Assembly: GCA_023159155.1 (NCBI GenBank)
Contig: JAJNNX010000031.1
Location: 542,569-606,568 of the forward strand
DNA length: 64,000 nt
Direction of reading: 5' to 3'
Source: Ustulina deusta
Lineage: Eukaryota; Ascomycota; Sordariomycetes; Xylariales; Xylariaceae
In this document: positions 1-11,312 of the stretch, piece after piece
Layout of the letters: the number at the start of each line of letters is the position of its first letter
Position numbering within the stretch: the first letter of the stretch is position 1
Notes under the pieces: generated by a model
Told to the model about the DNA's origin: nothing
The model's database searches: none
The model's input: only the letters and a program-made list of their open reading frames with translations
Program-made: the position numbers and the translations under genes

Positions 1-54
1 GGCGGGCGGCAGTGCTGTGGAAGGGACGCCGGATATTGCTCCTGGGGAAGGCAT
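1..54 (-). CDS. Possible 5' end of a minus-strand gene (partial)
   Basis: The complement has an ATG at 54-52 in good fungal context (CACAATGCC), followed by 18 open codons reading MPSPGAISGVPSTALPPA to the window edge. The first 350 bp are GC-rich and pyrimidine-rich on this strand, which resembles a fungal 5' leader. The product cannot be recognised from 18 residues. Plus-strand reading frames over the same bases are arginine- and glycine-rich and look like shadows. The call rests only on start context and composition, so it is tentative. Confidence 0.25.
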   Translation of the reverse strand, partial: MPSPGAISGVPSTALPPA

Positions 55-746
55 TGTGCTGTCGTCGCTGTAGAGATACTGCGGCTCTAGGGAATGATGC
101 TGGGCTGCGGAGCGGGAAGAGCGCAGGCGGCGGATATAGGAAGAAGAGGCATGGGTGCTGGATTGGAGTTGGAGCTGGAGCTGGGGCTGCCAGGAGGGAC
201 ACGGTTGAGCGGGCGGGCATGCCTCATCCCGGATCTCGCCGCATTGAACAGTGTTCTGCTACTCTACCCGGGGGAGGGGAGGAAGAATTGGCAAGAGTGG
301 ATGCTCTCGGAGCTCAGGGGTGGTGGCCGAATCTCATGTTGGAGATAGCAGGATAGAGTGACGACATTGATTGAGGCTCTGCCGGCCGCGGGTCCCTACG
401 CTTTTGATGCAGTATCCGCTAGATGCATATTAACCTGGGCATATCTGTCTAACGTATCTAGAGAATCTAAGTAGGTACATATATCGCCTAAGAAAATACC
501 TAACCTAGGTCCCCTTCGAGGTCGTCCCGTCATTGATATCGGCTGAATCGCTCGTCTCAATCAAGTCGATACGATACATCACCTTGGTAGATGGCATCCC
601 TACTCATGGATATCTCAATCCAATCCGATATCTAACCTACATCCTCTATGCCTAAACGCCTTCGTCCGTATTATCGAAAGACGTCTTGATTGTCGCCATT
701 TGCATCAGATTAACTGTACAATTGATATTAATTATCGGCGAAGAGA
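55..746. other. Intergenic stretch, no supported gene
   Basis: The GC-rich part up to about 360 may be the leader and promoter of the putative minus-strand gene at the left edge. From 361 to 746 base composition falls and no frame looks coding. A TACCTAGGTA-like palindrome cluster lies near 470-515, the same motif type seen in other intergenic parts of the window. Confidence 0.5.
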
Positions 747-1262
747 GTGGCTGCTGGAATCTCCACCAGAAACGAAAACACGCTAGCTCTTGCGAATCTC
801 AATTTTGATTTCTCACTAGTCAAAATCGATGCCCCCAAGGAATTCCTCCAGTTAGGAGAGGCACTATCACCGTGGAGGCGCAAGAATGCCGAGGAGGGTT
901 CAACCCACTGCACTGCTCGCAGGCTTGGAGCTTTATTTAAGCAGATTGCGAACTTGTAGCAGCGTCCGGCCGACGCGCATCCGAGATCTCACGGGCGCTT
1001 GATGCCCGCCAATCCGGGAGACAGCCTTGTCTCTTTAGTGATCATGCCGGTGCTGATGCCACGGTCCTTTGGGCTGCCGCAGTCTCTGACAAGACAGCGA
1101 TTGCAGTCGCCTTGCTCGCGTGCATGCTAGCGCGATTGTGGGACGCCCCCGATGCAACACTTGCGCAGAGGCGAAAAGAGCAAATTCAACAGATATGTGA
1201 CGACTCAGATGTTGGAAGGCTCCGCGAAATAAACACTGCGCACGGAGTTGACTGTCGCTCTA
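747..1262 (+). pseudogene. Broken gene of a fungal family of unknown function
   Basis: The frame from 747 reads an N-terminal block with [20 protein letters not shown], then a twin-arginine-like patch and TARRLGALF. From memory, this block begins a widespread fungal family of unassigned function, usually called hypothetical protein. The expected ATG is GTG here. The frame ends at TAG 957-959, but another frame takes over at about 951 and continues with GRRASEIS, GADATVLWAAAVS and LLACMLARLWDAPDA up to about 1262. A small deletion or frameshift near 945-950 therefore separates the two halves. The C-terminal half of the family is not found. A lost start, a frameshift and a missing end together make this a pseudogene. 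The family assignment is from memory and is less certain than the damage. Confidence 0.65.
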
Positions 1263-1389
1263 GGGAGAGGTGGAGGCGTGGTTCATGTGCTTCGATGTAA
1301 TACAGGCTACTTCTTAACTCACACCTCAGTCGTAGTGGTAGTAGATTTACCACGTGTGTTAAAATGAAGACTCCGATTCAGTTGTATGC

Positions 1390-3096
1390 ATGGCGCAATC
1401 ACAACTGCAACAGTTTCTCCTCGGCACGCGAAGGGCCCCGAGATCAAGGACGTCGTTGATATTAGTTGATCAGGTCATCACGACGCTTGCAGCCTGTGTC
1501 ACGACCTTCTCGGAGCTGGACACTTTCGCCGAGGCTTTGCAGTCCGAAAGCGATTTAAATCTTCTTGATCGATTGCGCTGGGTGTCCAAGGAGAGCGAAC
1601 TCAAAGCAATTCTCATGCGGATTGAATCGCACAAGGGTTCACTAAATCTAATGCTTATGATTTTGACTTGGTAAGGCAAAGCTTTGTTGGCTTCGGCTCG
1701 CGTTAGTTTGTCTTCACGTTACTAAGTTTCCTTAGCCAGAAGCAAGAAGAAGCAGAAGACAAAGTCGACCACCTGTGCCATTTGGTCCAAAAGGTCCTTG
1801 AATCAAACACAATCTTAGCCCAGCGTCTAGGAGCGTTGGAAGAAACGCCTCCCGAAATGCCAAATCAGACAGTAGTTGAGACTGTAACTACTGGGACACC
1901 TCGTGCCAGCCAAGACTTAAACGTCAGTGAGCCTGGCGATCCTCAGATTCCTCGCAGCGGAACATGGACAAGGAATAAGAAAGGATTCGCATTTGAGGAG
2001 CTTCTAATGAATTCAAGAGCGTACCGAAATGTTTCCCTGGATAATTGAGATGCATTCTCAATCATCAGCTCTGCCGGAAGGACGGGCTCCTGGTCTATGC
2101 TATCAGGTCTCAGTCTTTCTGAGACGTCGCATATCGGAATCTTGGCTATTCCTATTTACGAAACAGATATCACCAACAAAGAGGCCTACGACTTCAATCC
2201 GCCAACAATAGAACCTTCATCCCTGATTCCTGATATTGGGCCGATTTCGAAACACACCAACAAGACCTCACGCCGCCAGTGGTTGATGGGCTTGGTTCGA
2301 GGCGATCGACCCCAACAACAGAGAGTACAGACGGATCACGAAACTAAACAACCAACCCGAGTATTTGGTATCCCAATTCACCAAAGCATTACGTACGCCT
2401 GCGCCACTATATCGTTGGTCGATGAAACGGGCAAAAAGGATATGTATGGATATGTGCCGGCGATTGTAGCAAGAATCGCCATCTTCATCAAGGAACAAGA
2501 TGCGCATCCATCCCCCAACGCAAGCTAGCCATAAAGTTTATTTCCGTGAATTTTTCCCGCTGATGCACAGAATAGGCACAGATGTTGAAGACATCTTCGC
2601 CCTCAACGGAAACCCGGCCAGGGTAATGCAGCTACAAACGGCCTTTGAAACTCCCCCATTGTACGGCATGGATCTCAAGTGGGATGGTTATACCGTACAC
2701 GATGCCGCGGCTTTGCTACAAAGATATCTCAAAATTCTTCCCGAGCCCATCATTCCTTATGCCATGTATGATGATTTCGTCAACAACATACTAGGACCAA
2801 CCCTTGAAGCAGAGGATCTGACCAACACGATTAGCACTGCCCAACAGCTCATAACAGCTCTGCCTCCTCTCAACCGCCAACATCTCCTCTACATTCTAGA
2901 CATTCTAGCCGTCATCACTGGCAAGTCCGAGATCAATAAGATGACCTCAGAAAGACTGACGGCTGCCTTCCAGCCGGCTATCTTATCTGCTCCCCCAGCC
3001 AAGATGGACACAGAAGCCCATTCCAATGCTGCTCGTGTTGTCGTTTTCCTTATTCATAACCAGGATCATTTCATTATTAGTAATCCTCCTAACTAG
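1390..3096 (+). pseudogene. RhoGAP-domain protein gene, broken
   Basis: Exon 1 (1390-1670) encodes a helical region with VTTFSELD and DRLRWVSKESELKAILMRI, resembling the N-terminal helical region of many fungal signalling proteins. A clean intron (1671-1735; donor GTAAGG, branch TTACTAAG) joins exon 2, which carries a coiled-coil stretch (LVQKVLESNTILAQRLGALE), FAFEELLMNSRAYR and WSMLSGLSLSE. The C-terminal half is a RhoGAP domain: ISLVDETGKKDMYGYVPAIV, then GTDVEDIFALNG, DGYTVHDAAALLQRYL and ILPEPIIP. Such domains stimulate GTP hydrolysis by Rho-family GTPases. There are two lesions: an in-frame TGA at 2046-2048, and an intron required by phase (2500-2575) that would begin with AT instead of GT. 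The usual Arg finger position (IFRxxG) is Ala. The N terminus also looks short. Confidence 0.75.
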
Positions 3097-4679
3097 GACG
3101 GTGTGGTAGTATATTGTCATCGTGACGTGAATCCACGCATATGTCTTGAGTAGAGAGATGAGTTGAACGATACTCTGAGTGATCCCGTATAAATAGGATT
3201 GATTTATTCCTTATGTAGCCAGGGATTTTCTGCATGAGGAGCGATTAGCAGAAAAGATGACGCTAAAGTGGGAAGGAATAAATGAAGTGAATACCTAAGC
3301 ATACGCTGCGACCTTTTGGGCAGGTATGCCAGAGAGGCCGGAGGTTTTCTGTGATGTATATATAGACCTAGCCACCCATATAAACCTATCTACTGTAGCT
3401 GTCTACTGGTAGCAGGCCTCCCGCTCGGGCACAAACGATTGGCCAGGTGCCTTGACCAAAACCACCTTGGTGTGAATTGCTAAGCTGCGAAGTCAGGATG
3501 TTCAGCGCTGACCATATCCAGAAGCGGGGCTCGCTCTGGGAATTCCAGGCAAACAATTCACAACTAGATGCCATCATGAAGGCATGTATTCGAACCCTGC
3601 AGGGCCTCAATCTAAAATGAACATCCCTCCTTTTCTTAGTTACAGTACTTTATATTAATGAAATATGAGGGATCGAAGTCGATAAATTGCATCCCCTACT
3701 CGGTGATGACGCCACAGGGTTGTAAGTTTGTTCCGACGACGCCAGCAGTCAGAAGTCGTCAACTGGGAAGTCAGCACAGGAGCAGACTCAAAAGCCAATA
3801 GGTGTTTCCAGAAATTTCATCGCTCTGGCTCTCGAAGAGGTGGTATCGCTGCTTGGAGCTGACCTACTAAATACAGGATTGCTGGTTCTTTACAGTTCTT
3901 ATTGTCTTCCACATAGCCCCTATAACTCCTGGAATCCCATACGGCAGGGTGGCCCGAGCATATACGAAAGTATACCATCGTGGATGGATAGTACCTATCG
4001 GCGGCCCCTGCAATCCGAATCGCGTCATGGGCCTGGAACAGGATCCGTCACAGTCCGTATTCTACAAGATTCCCCGGTCAGACGATCATAATTTGAATGA
4101 AATGAGTGAGCTTGAAACTTCAGATAACAGAGAAACAGGCGATAGCAAGAGCGACACGGGCGAAAATTGGAAAGAAGTCTCGCCATGTTGGGGAAGACAT
4201 GGCCTCTTATGTACGCCAGGATAACTGCTCTGCCCAGATAATCGTGAGGATAGAGTACTCGCCGGGTTCTAGGTGCTCCACGCATAGAGGCTCTGGTATT
4301 CTCGGCGTCCATGTATGTGGTTTCTGTAGCAGCCAAGATATGGCCGTATATCCCTTATGCTCGACTACTATCTCGTTGAACGTCATCACGCATAATTTCT
4401 GCCCAGCTCCATGGTTGCCAGAATTCGAGTGCTATGAGAGAGCCGATGGTATCTTTCGTGTCTTTGATACGTATTATCCTGTAGTCCATGCAAACAAAGC
4501 TCGACCTCTCCAGCGCATTTCCTGTATTGTCATGCTGGAGACTGGTCATTTGGTCATTTGATCATTTGGTCTGATCACTTGACGAATGTCCTTGCCCTCT
4601 CGATTCGAAATACTATCTACGCAGTGGCCGCGCTGCTCGCCGACCCGTATGCGCTCTGCCCGAAAGTCTAGGCGTATCA
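3097..4679. other. Intergenic or degenerate stretch, no supported gene
   Basis: Only short, mutually overlapping frames occur on both strands, none with a recognisable domain. The longest (4106-4561, plus) has no family signature. A short degenerate tandem repeat of the type TGGTCATT lies at about 4543-4570. The stretch could be decayed coding DNA continuous with the pseudogenes on either side. Confidence 0.4.
4543..4570. repeat. Short degenerate tandem repeat (TGGTCATT-type)
   Basis: Three to four imperfect copies of an 8-9 bp unit (TGGTCATT, TGGTCATT, TGATCATT, TGGTC) are visible. No coding role is evident. Confidence 0.6.
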
Positions 4680-5400
4680 ATGGTGATCCCACCGCTTGGG
4701 CCTCCACTACGAAAGCCTAAGCTTGAATCATGGGAATTGATAAATCGTGAACTATTCATAGCCAACAGTCAACGCGACAATATGTTTGGCAGGATAAGTC
4801 TAGATTTGGTCTACACAGGCTACGAGGATCCTGTGGAGATCCCAAGCGGAAAAGCCTGCATAGCCTGGGCTCACGGAAATGCCCTATCCCGTTTAGCCAC
4901 CAATGTGGCGTGTGTACAGAAAAGGGTTGATTGGTGTTTTGTACTGCCGCCCGAGTCGTGTTACTCCTATGTGAAAGAGGAGCTTCGAAACCAGCTCTCG
5001 CAAAGAAACTCAGTGGTTCTGATTTACTGGAGGCAGCTTTGGTGGTATGCTAGGTAGGAACATTGAGTTGCAAGGTTCCTACCACTATTTTTCCAGCTAG
5101 AGGATGTCGTGGCTGGTTATTTCATACACTCTCTCAACATGCTGCTCACTATGGGGCACCACGCACGTCTGGTTTTTTCTTCCATGTCCATGGCAAGCGC
5201 CGAAGCTGAGAGGCTTTGTTCGGATGCCCAATCATTCACTATGCTCGTAGATCCTTTAACGTTCTTATCCAGCTGCAGCATGACACAGCCCCGATACTTA
5301 CCTCGATGTACCAATCATACCCACAGCACGAGAAATCTATCTCGCTTCCCAGCTCTCACCCTTGCCTTGGCAATGGTTCAACCTATCAATCACTATCGAA
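4680..5400 (+). pseudogene. Unrecognised coding-like stretch, possibly a decayed NACHT/STAND gene
   Basis: An open frame of 125 codons starts at ATG 4680 and includes WELINRELFIAN and ISLDLVYTGYEDPVEIPSGK. I do not recognise it. A plausible intron at 5054-5100 (GTAGGA to CTAG) joins it in phase to a frame reading GWLFHTLSQHAAHYGAPRTS then GFFFHVHGKRRS. That resembles the segment after the P-loop in fungal NACHT proteins, where a FFFHxRG motif is common. The frame hits TGA at 5207 and then continues in phase with RRSFNVLIQLQHDTAPILTS, again NACHT-like. No Walker A motif is seen. The assignment is weak; the stretch could be an unrelated decayed gene. Confidence 0.25.
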
Positions 5401-6540
5401 CAGTGAGCTTAGCACGAAAACTTCCAATAGGTTGCGCGGAAACGGTCTCCTTGTTTCACACCTATCAACTGCCGTTTGTCCCGTTCCCATGCGGTTCACT
5501 ATGGCATTAATAGCTCCAGTGACTCGAATGAAGCGGAATCAACTCATGGACGTCATCACTACCCCATATTTATTTATGTTCGGTGACAGACGAGACGGGC
5601 CGCTCCCGCGTCCACAGCACCACGAAACTCGCAAAAGCGTTTTGGGGTCGAATTTCAAAGTTCCCGTGCCTGGCTCCGTCAAACCTTGCCAAGGTCTCCC
5701 CGGTTAGCTATTAGGCCCCTCGAAAAATGCTTCCTGTAGTGGAGCCTGGCGACTTGAATGAAAATTGGAACGTGCTTGAAGGTAGGCAATAATTCATCGT
5801 ATAGTAACTTCTCAAGGACAATGCAATTGGTATCCATCTGTAATCTGCATTTCGCCCCTACCACTCGCCTTGATGGCGGATTGTCTTCATGTTGTTACTC
5901 GGTAACATGAAACACCACTAACCCCCTTATCCCTGCATTATGATCTCTAAACTTACACTTAGCGATCCGAGGCTTAAAGACTAGGGTTAAATCGTCAAGC
6001 TTGTCTATATAGAAGCTTCCATCCCTTAAACTTCGTCAGCGTCTAATTAACCTTATACGAACGTCATGTTCACGTGATGGCGCAATTGTCCCCTATCTTG
6101 ACTACCTCCATTATAATTATTGCCCAGCTCTTCTCATCATCGACTCCACGATATGCTTTCCCTCCGGGACTGCAGCACCCATAGGTCCCAATTAGACCCA
6201 GTATTGAATGAGTGAAAGAGATTCAATTGCAACACTGCTGTTATGCCATGCTCTACTATGCCTGGAGTTGTCTAATCCTAATCCTCGGGGCCGCGACTCT
6301 AATTTTGTTTCCACAAGTCATCCGTCCCAATAAATCCCCATGAAACGCCAAGATATGCTAAGTTCAAAAGTCCGACCAAGGCTCTTCATCAGGATGATAG
6401 AAGATAAAAAACGAGCAAAAGAGCTCGCCCCAAACGAGCCGTCACGTGTGATCGCTTCAGGTGATATTACATTTCGTGGGAACGATGGCGTCTCTCGCGA
6501 CGCTTTAACGTCCGGCCTGTGTGTAAGCTTTGATGCCTGA
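5401..6540. other. Intergenic stretch, no supported gene
   Basis: Short frames only. The part to about 5700 may be further decay of the preceding coding-like stretch. The rest is the 3' flank of the minus-strand glycosyltransferase gene. Confidence 0.5.
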
Positions 6541-8260
6541 TCATAGCTCCGGAATTTTCCAGGCTGGTTCCGTGCATTCTCCCATCGCATCTATCCAGTC
6601 CTGTATGCCTTCCATATACCATCCACTCGTCCATTTCGCCTTCGAATCGTCATTCTGGGGCTTTGGTTTGGGCTCTCCGAGCTTGAAGCTCCTCGAAGTG
6701 CAGCACACCTCGTTCTGCCAGCGATATTGGAAGCAATTCCGGTTGAGCCTCTTCTCCTTGTTGTCCGAGTCTTCGTTGGAAATTTCTGACTCGCACACCT
6801 TGGCGCAATTCTCTGGCGATTTCCATGCCTCCTTCTCAATCTCGCTCATTTCATCATCCTTCTTTTGGCGATCTCGGGCATGACCGTCGGCACGTTCTTG
6901 TGCATTGGGGTCGGGATTGAGATAGCAAACATCATCTGACGTATTGTCCCAATTTTCACGAGTCTTCTGCATTTTCGGGGCAATCAGACTATCATATAGG
7001 TCTTTTATCATCAAAACACGCTAATAATCACAGTCAGCCTCGACTTCAAGAACGCGGGTTCCCAATGGATTAGCTTCAGTTGATTCGGTAGAGATGGCAT
7101 TGAGATTTCTCGGGCATCTATCCATATTGGGTCTATACTTACATCCGTCTTGCGTGTTTGTTCAAATTGCCACACGGTACTGATCTCCTCGGCATTCATG
7201 TGATGCATCGTCAGAATCGGCTCACACCAGTGATTCCGACCGTAAGGTATAGTAGTCGGCTTTTCGCCGTTAATCATGGGCCACGTTTGCCGAACCTTAA
7301 CGCCTTCGTGATCATTCAAAGCCAGTGCGACCAACAAGTCTCCACAACACTCTTCAGTGCCCTTCCGGGTGTACTGGCTGATTAGACGGGTGTGTTTTTC
7401 TACCAGGTGCTTCATCACCGCTCCGCTGAGTATGTAGCCCGAACCTCCGTGGGCGAAGGGCCTGCCACTGACGAAGGAACGACTGCCTAAATAGATCTTT
7501 TCGCGAGGATTTAGGCCGGACTGCTTCTTCAGCCAATGCATCATGTTGGCCCAAAAGACGTACGTATCGGCTTCGGCGAATATGTACCAGTCACGACCTG
7601 GGCGCATTCTCCATGTTTGCTCAATCATAGGCAGGAACTTGTACTTGTCAAGGTTCCATGCGTTGTTTCTTTCGGCCGTGGCATCTATACACGACTTCTG
7701 GGAGACGGCGCACTCGTGTTGCTTACGGTATAGGTCGAAATCGCCGATCCTAGCCATATCGGCCTCGTCGATTGTTGAAAGAGCATCATATATGTGATAC
7801 GGGCCCATTTGTTGTTCCTGTCCAGCGATTAGCACACCTGGCTCTGCCCAGCTGAGCGCTGTTCAGCACCGGGTACTCAAATGGCAGGGTACTATACCAT
7901 GTCGGAGAAGAGAAGAAACTTGGAATCAGGAAGACATGACATTGTGGTAAGAAGTTGGGTTGGCACTCGGTCAAAAGCTTCGGTGGCGCCAGTTTTCATG
8001 ATGAGGAGTATGCCATCTGTGTTGGGGAAGCGAGCGCAGGGATTACTCGTGTTGTATTGTTTTTGGACGAATTCCTCGTTGCCCTGGTTGTAGAGAGTGT
8101 TGTCGTAGACGGGATGTGAAAAGTAATCCGTGACGCTCTCGTAATACTGACGGTATTCGAACTCCCATTGAGGGCGAAGATGCATGTAGGTCGCGACGAG
8201 AGTGATGACGGTGAGTGCGCCAAAGATGCGAAAGCGCCGAGAGCTTGGCAGCGCAATCAT
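6541..8260 (-). CDS. Fungal family 31 (Fringe/DUF604-like) glycosyltransferase
   Basis: Three exons (8260-7898, 7817-7143, 7020-6541) give 505 residues. The introns are 80 and 122 bp, with donors GTATAG and GTAAGT. The protein starts MIALPSSRRFR, followed by one hydrophobic segment (about 12-28) and a lumenal domain, the layout of a type II Golgi membrane enzyme. Family signs are NTDGILLIMKTGATEAFDRV near residue 75, LLFSDMEQQMGPYHIYDAL at the exon 1/2 join, and the metal/nucleotide-sugar motif in WYIFAEADTYVFW (EAD about 203-205). The Gly-rich SGRPFAHGGSGYILSG follows. A Cys-rich tail ends WKIPEL. The upstream in-frame codon at 8395 is GTG, so ATG 8260 is the first real start. The sugar donor and acceptor cannot be told from sequence. 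The gene is intact. Confidence 0.85.
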
Positions 8261-9326
8261 ATTCGGCAAGTTATCCCAAGGTGCAACGTCGGCCAACCGG
8301 CGGGGCAGAAGCGGTGGTGGTGTGAGGACTGGCCGCCGTCCAGAGTCCAAAACACCAAGAGAAACGGATGCGGACCGAGAGAGCGTGGCCACCAAGAACG
8401 GGCAACATCAAAACGATATAGGGCAAAAACATAGACAAGAATAACACGAGACGACGGGGCAAAGATAAGCTCAAATCAGGGGATCAGCATAGCCACCGTA
8501 TAATGCCAAAGTTGAAGCAATGAGAGGGCCGGGCTCGAGTGGGAGCGAGAAAAAGGCAGGCGGATCAGTCGACATGGGGAAAAGAAGGAGGTACAACAGC
8601 GTGAGGATCGAAGCCCGGAAGCGTTGAAGAGAGGGAAGTACTGTGCGACAATGCTGTTGTGGATGTTACCGAATCTGCGTCCTGTCAGTCCTGACTGTAG
8701 TCTGTCTACCTACCCGGGGACGTGTGGTAGGTACACTTTCCAGTAGGTACACTGCAGAGCGCCTGCCAGCCCGCACCAAGTTGGCGAGGGCCCAAGCGAA
8801 CCCGCTATTCCCTCGATATCCGTTGCTTGTTTTACTGAAATGACGCATTTTGGCAAGCATGTTTTCCGCTATCTAGTCTAGATACCTCCCGTGATCGTGG
8901 TTGGCGAGTTCGGGTACTGCGTACGCGATACTGTAAGTACACTACGGTACTGCAGACCATAAGTGATCTCCCTGACGTCGTGGCTACCCATCTTCTTACC
9001 TAATGTAGTCTAGGCAGCCAAGTATCTCAATCTGAAACAAATTAATCCCTGTCTGTGGGTTCTACAGCATGAACCCGATTTTTCGGGAGGGCACACCATA
9101 CAATACGTATGTACCCTATGTAGGTACTATGTAGCTTCGCTATGGACTTGGGCTTAGGTATCTGGATAATACATTTACTAATAGATTCAAATCTTATCAA
9201 GCTGAAATCGGAAATTCTGGACGCAAAAAGATCTTCATCACTAGAACCGCACATTCACTTCCACCTGGTTCTGCAAGTCTTTTCAAGATGACTAAACTAC
9301 AATGCTAACAACAAGCCCACAGCTGG

Positions 9327-9345
9327 AGGTACGGAGTACGGAGTA
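9327..9345. repeat. TACGGAG tandem motif
   Basis: Two to three consecutive copies of TACGGAG. Short arrays of this kind are common in fungal intergenic DNA; no function is implied. Confidence 0.6.
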
Positions 9346-10383
9346 GCAGGTTCCACCCCAATACTTGGTATATGAGGTACTACCTAGGTAGTATAATAGA
9401 CATAAACGGAGGTACCGAGAGCCTGGTCGCCCCAGCACTGCCAGAGGCATTATGGGTATAAATAGGTTAACCAGCGGCCAAACAAACTCTCAATGTGAAA
9501 CACTTTGTTGCGATAAATTGCATTAACTAGCAAGTCGACGCCTATTCTAGCAATTTACAACGCCTACTCATTCCTTTCAGGTTGTCTACAGAACAATGCG
9601 ATATCACTTAGCGTACCTAAATAGATACTTAGGTACCTATCGAAGAAACAATCCCCGCTGCTGACGGAGTAGCGCCGAAGTCTGTGGTCTCGTATTACTG
9701 GGGACCGCAGCTCCTAATCTGACGGATCTGATGATGATTAGCCCTCCCTCATGGCGTCAGCGTCTTTTAGCTGGGCGAAGTGCATACATAGACAGGCCAC
9801 CGTCGAACCAAGGAAGCGATTCTGCAAAAGAGAAGTCGACAATGAATCACTACACTAGGTATGGTATACGAGCTCGTGTCCGAGCCCTCCAGCCTCAACA
9901 GGGCCCGAGGCATTACTACAGTATGTCGCCTGTAGAAAAAGAATCACACGCTACCATTTCTTTGTTTCACGCTTCGTGACATACCTTTCGTGGCAGTGTT
10001 CGTGGGTTGATCGATCTGTTCGAGCCGGCAACCTTGACTTTTCGATGGATCGCCCTCATGGCCATTCTCATTTTAATTACTGACTCGGATACATCTCGGG
10101 TCACCAGCTCATCCTGTCTAAACTCTCCGGGGGCGGTGCAAAAATGAAGACATAGCTAAGACAGTATGGATGACAGGTCACACACAAAAAGATCCCCGTT
10201 ACCCATGTTTCGGGGATCCGTTAAATCCGTCAGGGGGGGACGCATGAAATTCAGGATAGGGGAGTTAGTATAGAAGGAAACAACTGGAGATCAATTCAAT
10301 CTCCCACTATCATTAAGCCGTTATATAGAACTTACCAGCTAAGTATATGACATAGCCGAATCACAATCAAAGTACACTAGTGA

Positions 10384-10408
10384 GCTCTGTCTCTGTCTCT
10401 CTCTCTCT
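10384..10408. repeat. CT dinucleotide microsatellite
   Basis: Interrupted (CT)n tract in the intergenic region. Confidence 0.8.
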
Positions 10409-11312
10409 AAGTTTCTTTTCTCAATTGGATAGCAATCAGGGTCTTTTATTCTTCCTCATCCAGTAATTGTAGGCGTGACATCTGTGTCTGGGTCAAGTTT
10501 CGTCCTAAGTAAGACGTGATCGCGCACACCCAATCCCGCTAGGCCCCTCGTCTGGAATGCCCGAGTATAAACTGTGCTCGCGATCCTGGGATTTAATTTC
10601 TCGCAAGTGACGCCGCTCTTCGATTTGCTTCACTGGAGTATCTAACGCAGAACGTATTGGGTAACTTGGGTTCAGCAGGAGCTTTACGTGTAGTTAGATC
10701 ATGTAGATGCCTGTGTATCTACCTACCTCCGTGAATGAGCCTTCGGGTTCCCAAGATTGCGATCGTCGAGAAGCGCAGATTGAATATTCACAACGGTTAT
10801 GCAGATAAGCCAAATCATAAATCGTTATACAGAATTAAGCCCTCACAACATCGGACATTGGTCCAAGCTCCTCCCACTGCAGATGGCAGGTGGGGTGAAT
10901 GCGGGAAAGCTTGACGCGTTGCTTGATGCACACAGTAGTTCTGTGCATAGTGTAGGAACTAACTACCTTGGTCTTGGTAGCTACCTACTTGCAAGTTCCG
11001 TAGCTACTTCCCTCTGCCAAGCCTCGAATCGCGTCACCTGTCAACTGCCCACATTTCGTCACTAAACACCACCCCCAAGCCTTCTTTGCCACCACTCGCG
11101 ATCGATTTGACGATTACCGACCTTCGCATCGTCATTGTGCCTTCCATTTCGATTTATCCATTTGCGCACTTGAACAGTAGACCAATTGGCTTCGTATCGG
11201 CGACTCTACGCCATCCAATCCCGTTAGAGAATCCCGCGTCGCAGTCAAAGGCGACTGGCACCAATCCGCGCCATCCCGACACCCCGTACCATTGTTCTCT
11301 TCAACATTCAAC

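Larger units (their letters stand above)
8261..11312. other. Intergenic region between divergent genes, no supported gene
   Basis: About 3 kb separates the glycosyltransferase (-) from the histone chaperone (+), enough for two promoters. It holds several TACCTAGGTA-type palindromes (8728-8760, 9113-9125, 9375-9395, 9618-9640, 10960-10990), a TACGGAG direct repeat and a CT microsatellite. The last 200 bp before 11313 are pyrimidine-rich and probably the 5' leader of the chaperone gene. The open frames are short and lack any domain. Confidence 0.55.

Noticed and set aside
12..356. Plus-strand open frames at the left edge
   Set aside because: Arg/Gly/Ala-rich translations without domain or splice logic; better explained as shadows of GC-rich leader DNA on the other strand.
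4106..4561. 150-codon plus-strand frame
   Set aside because: No recognisable motif, ends in a simple repeat, and overlaps competing frames of similar length; not enough to call a gene.
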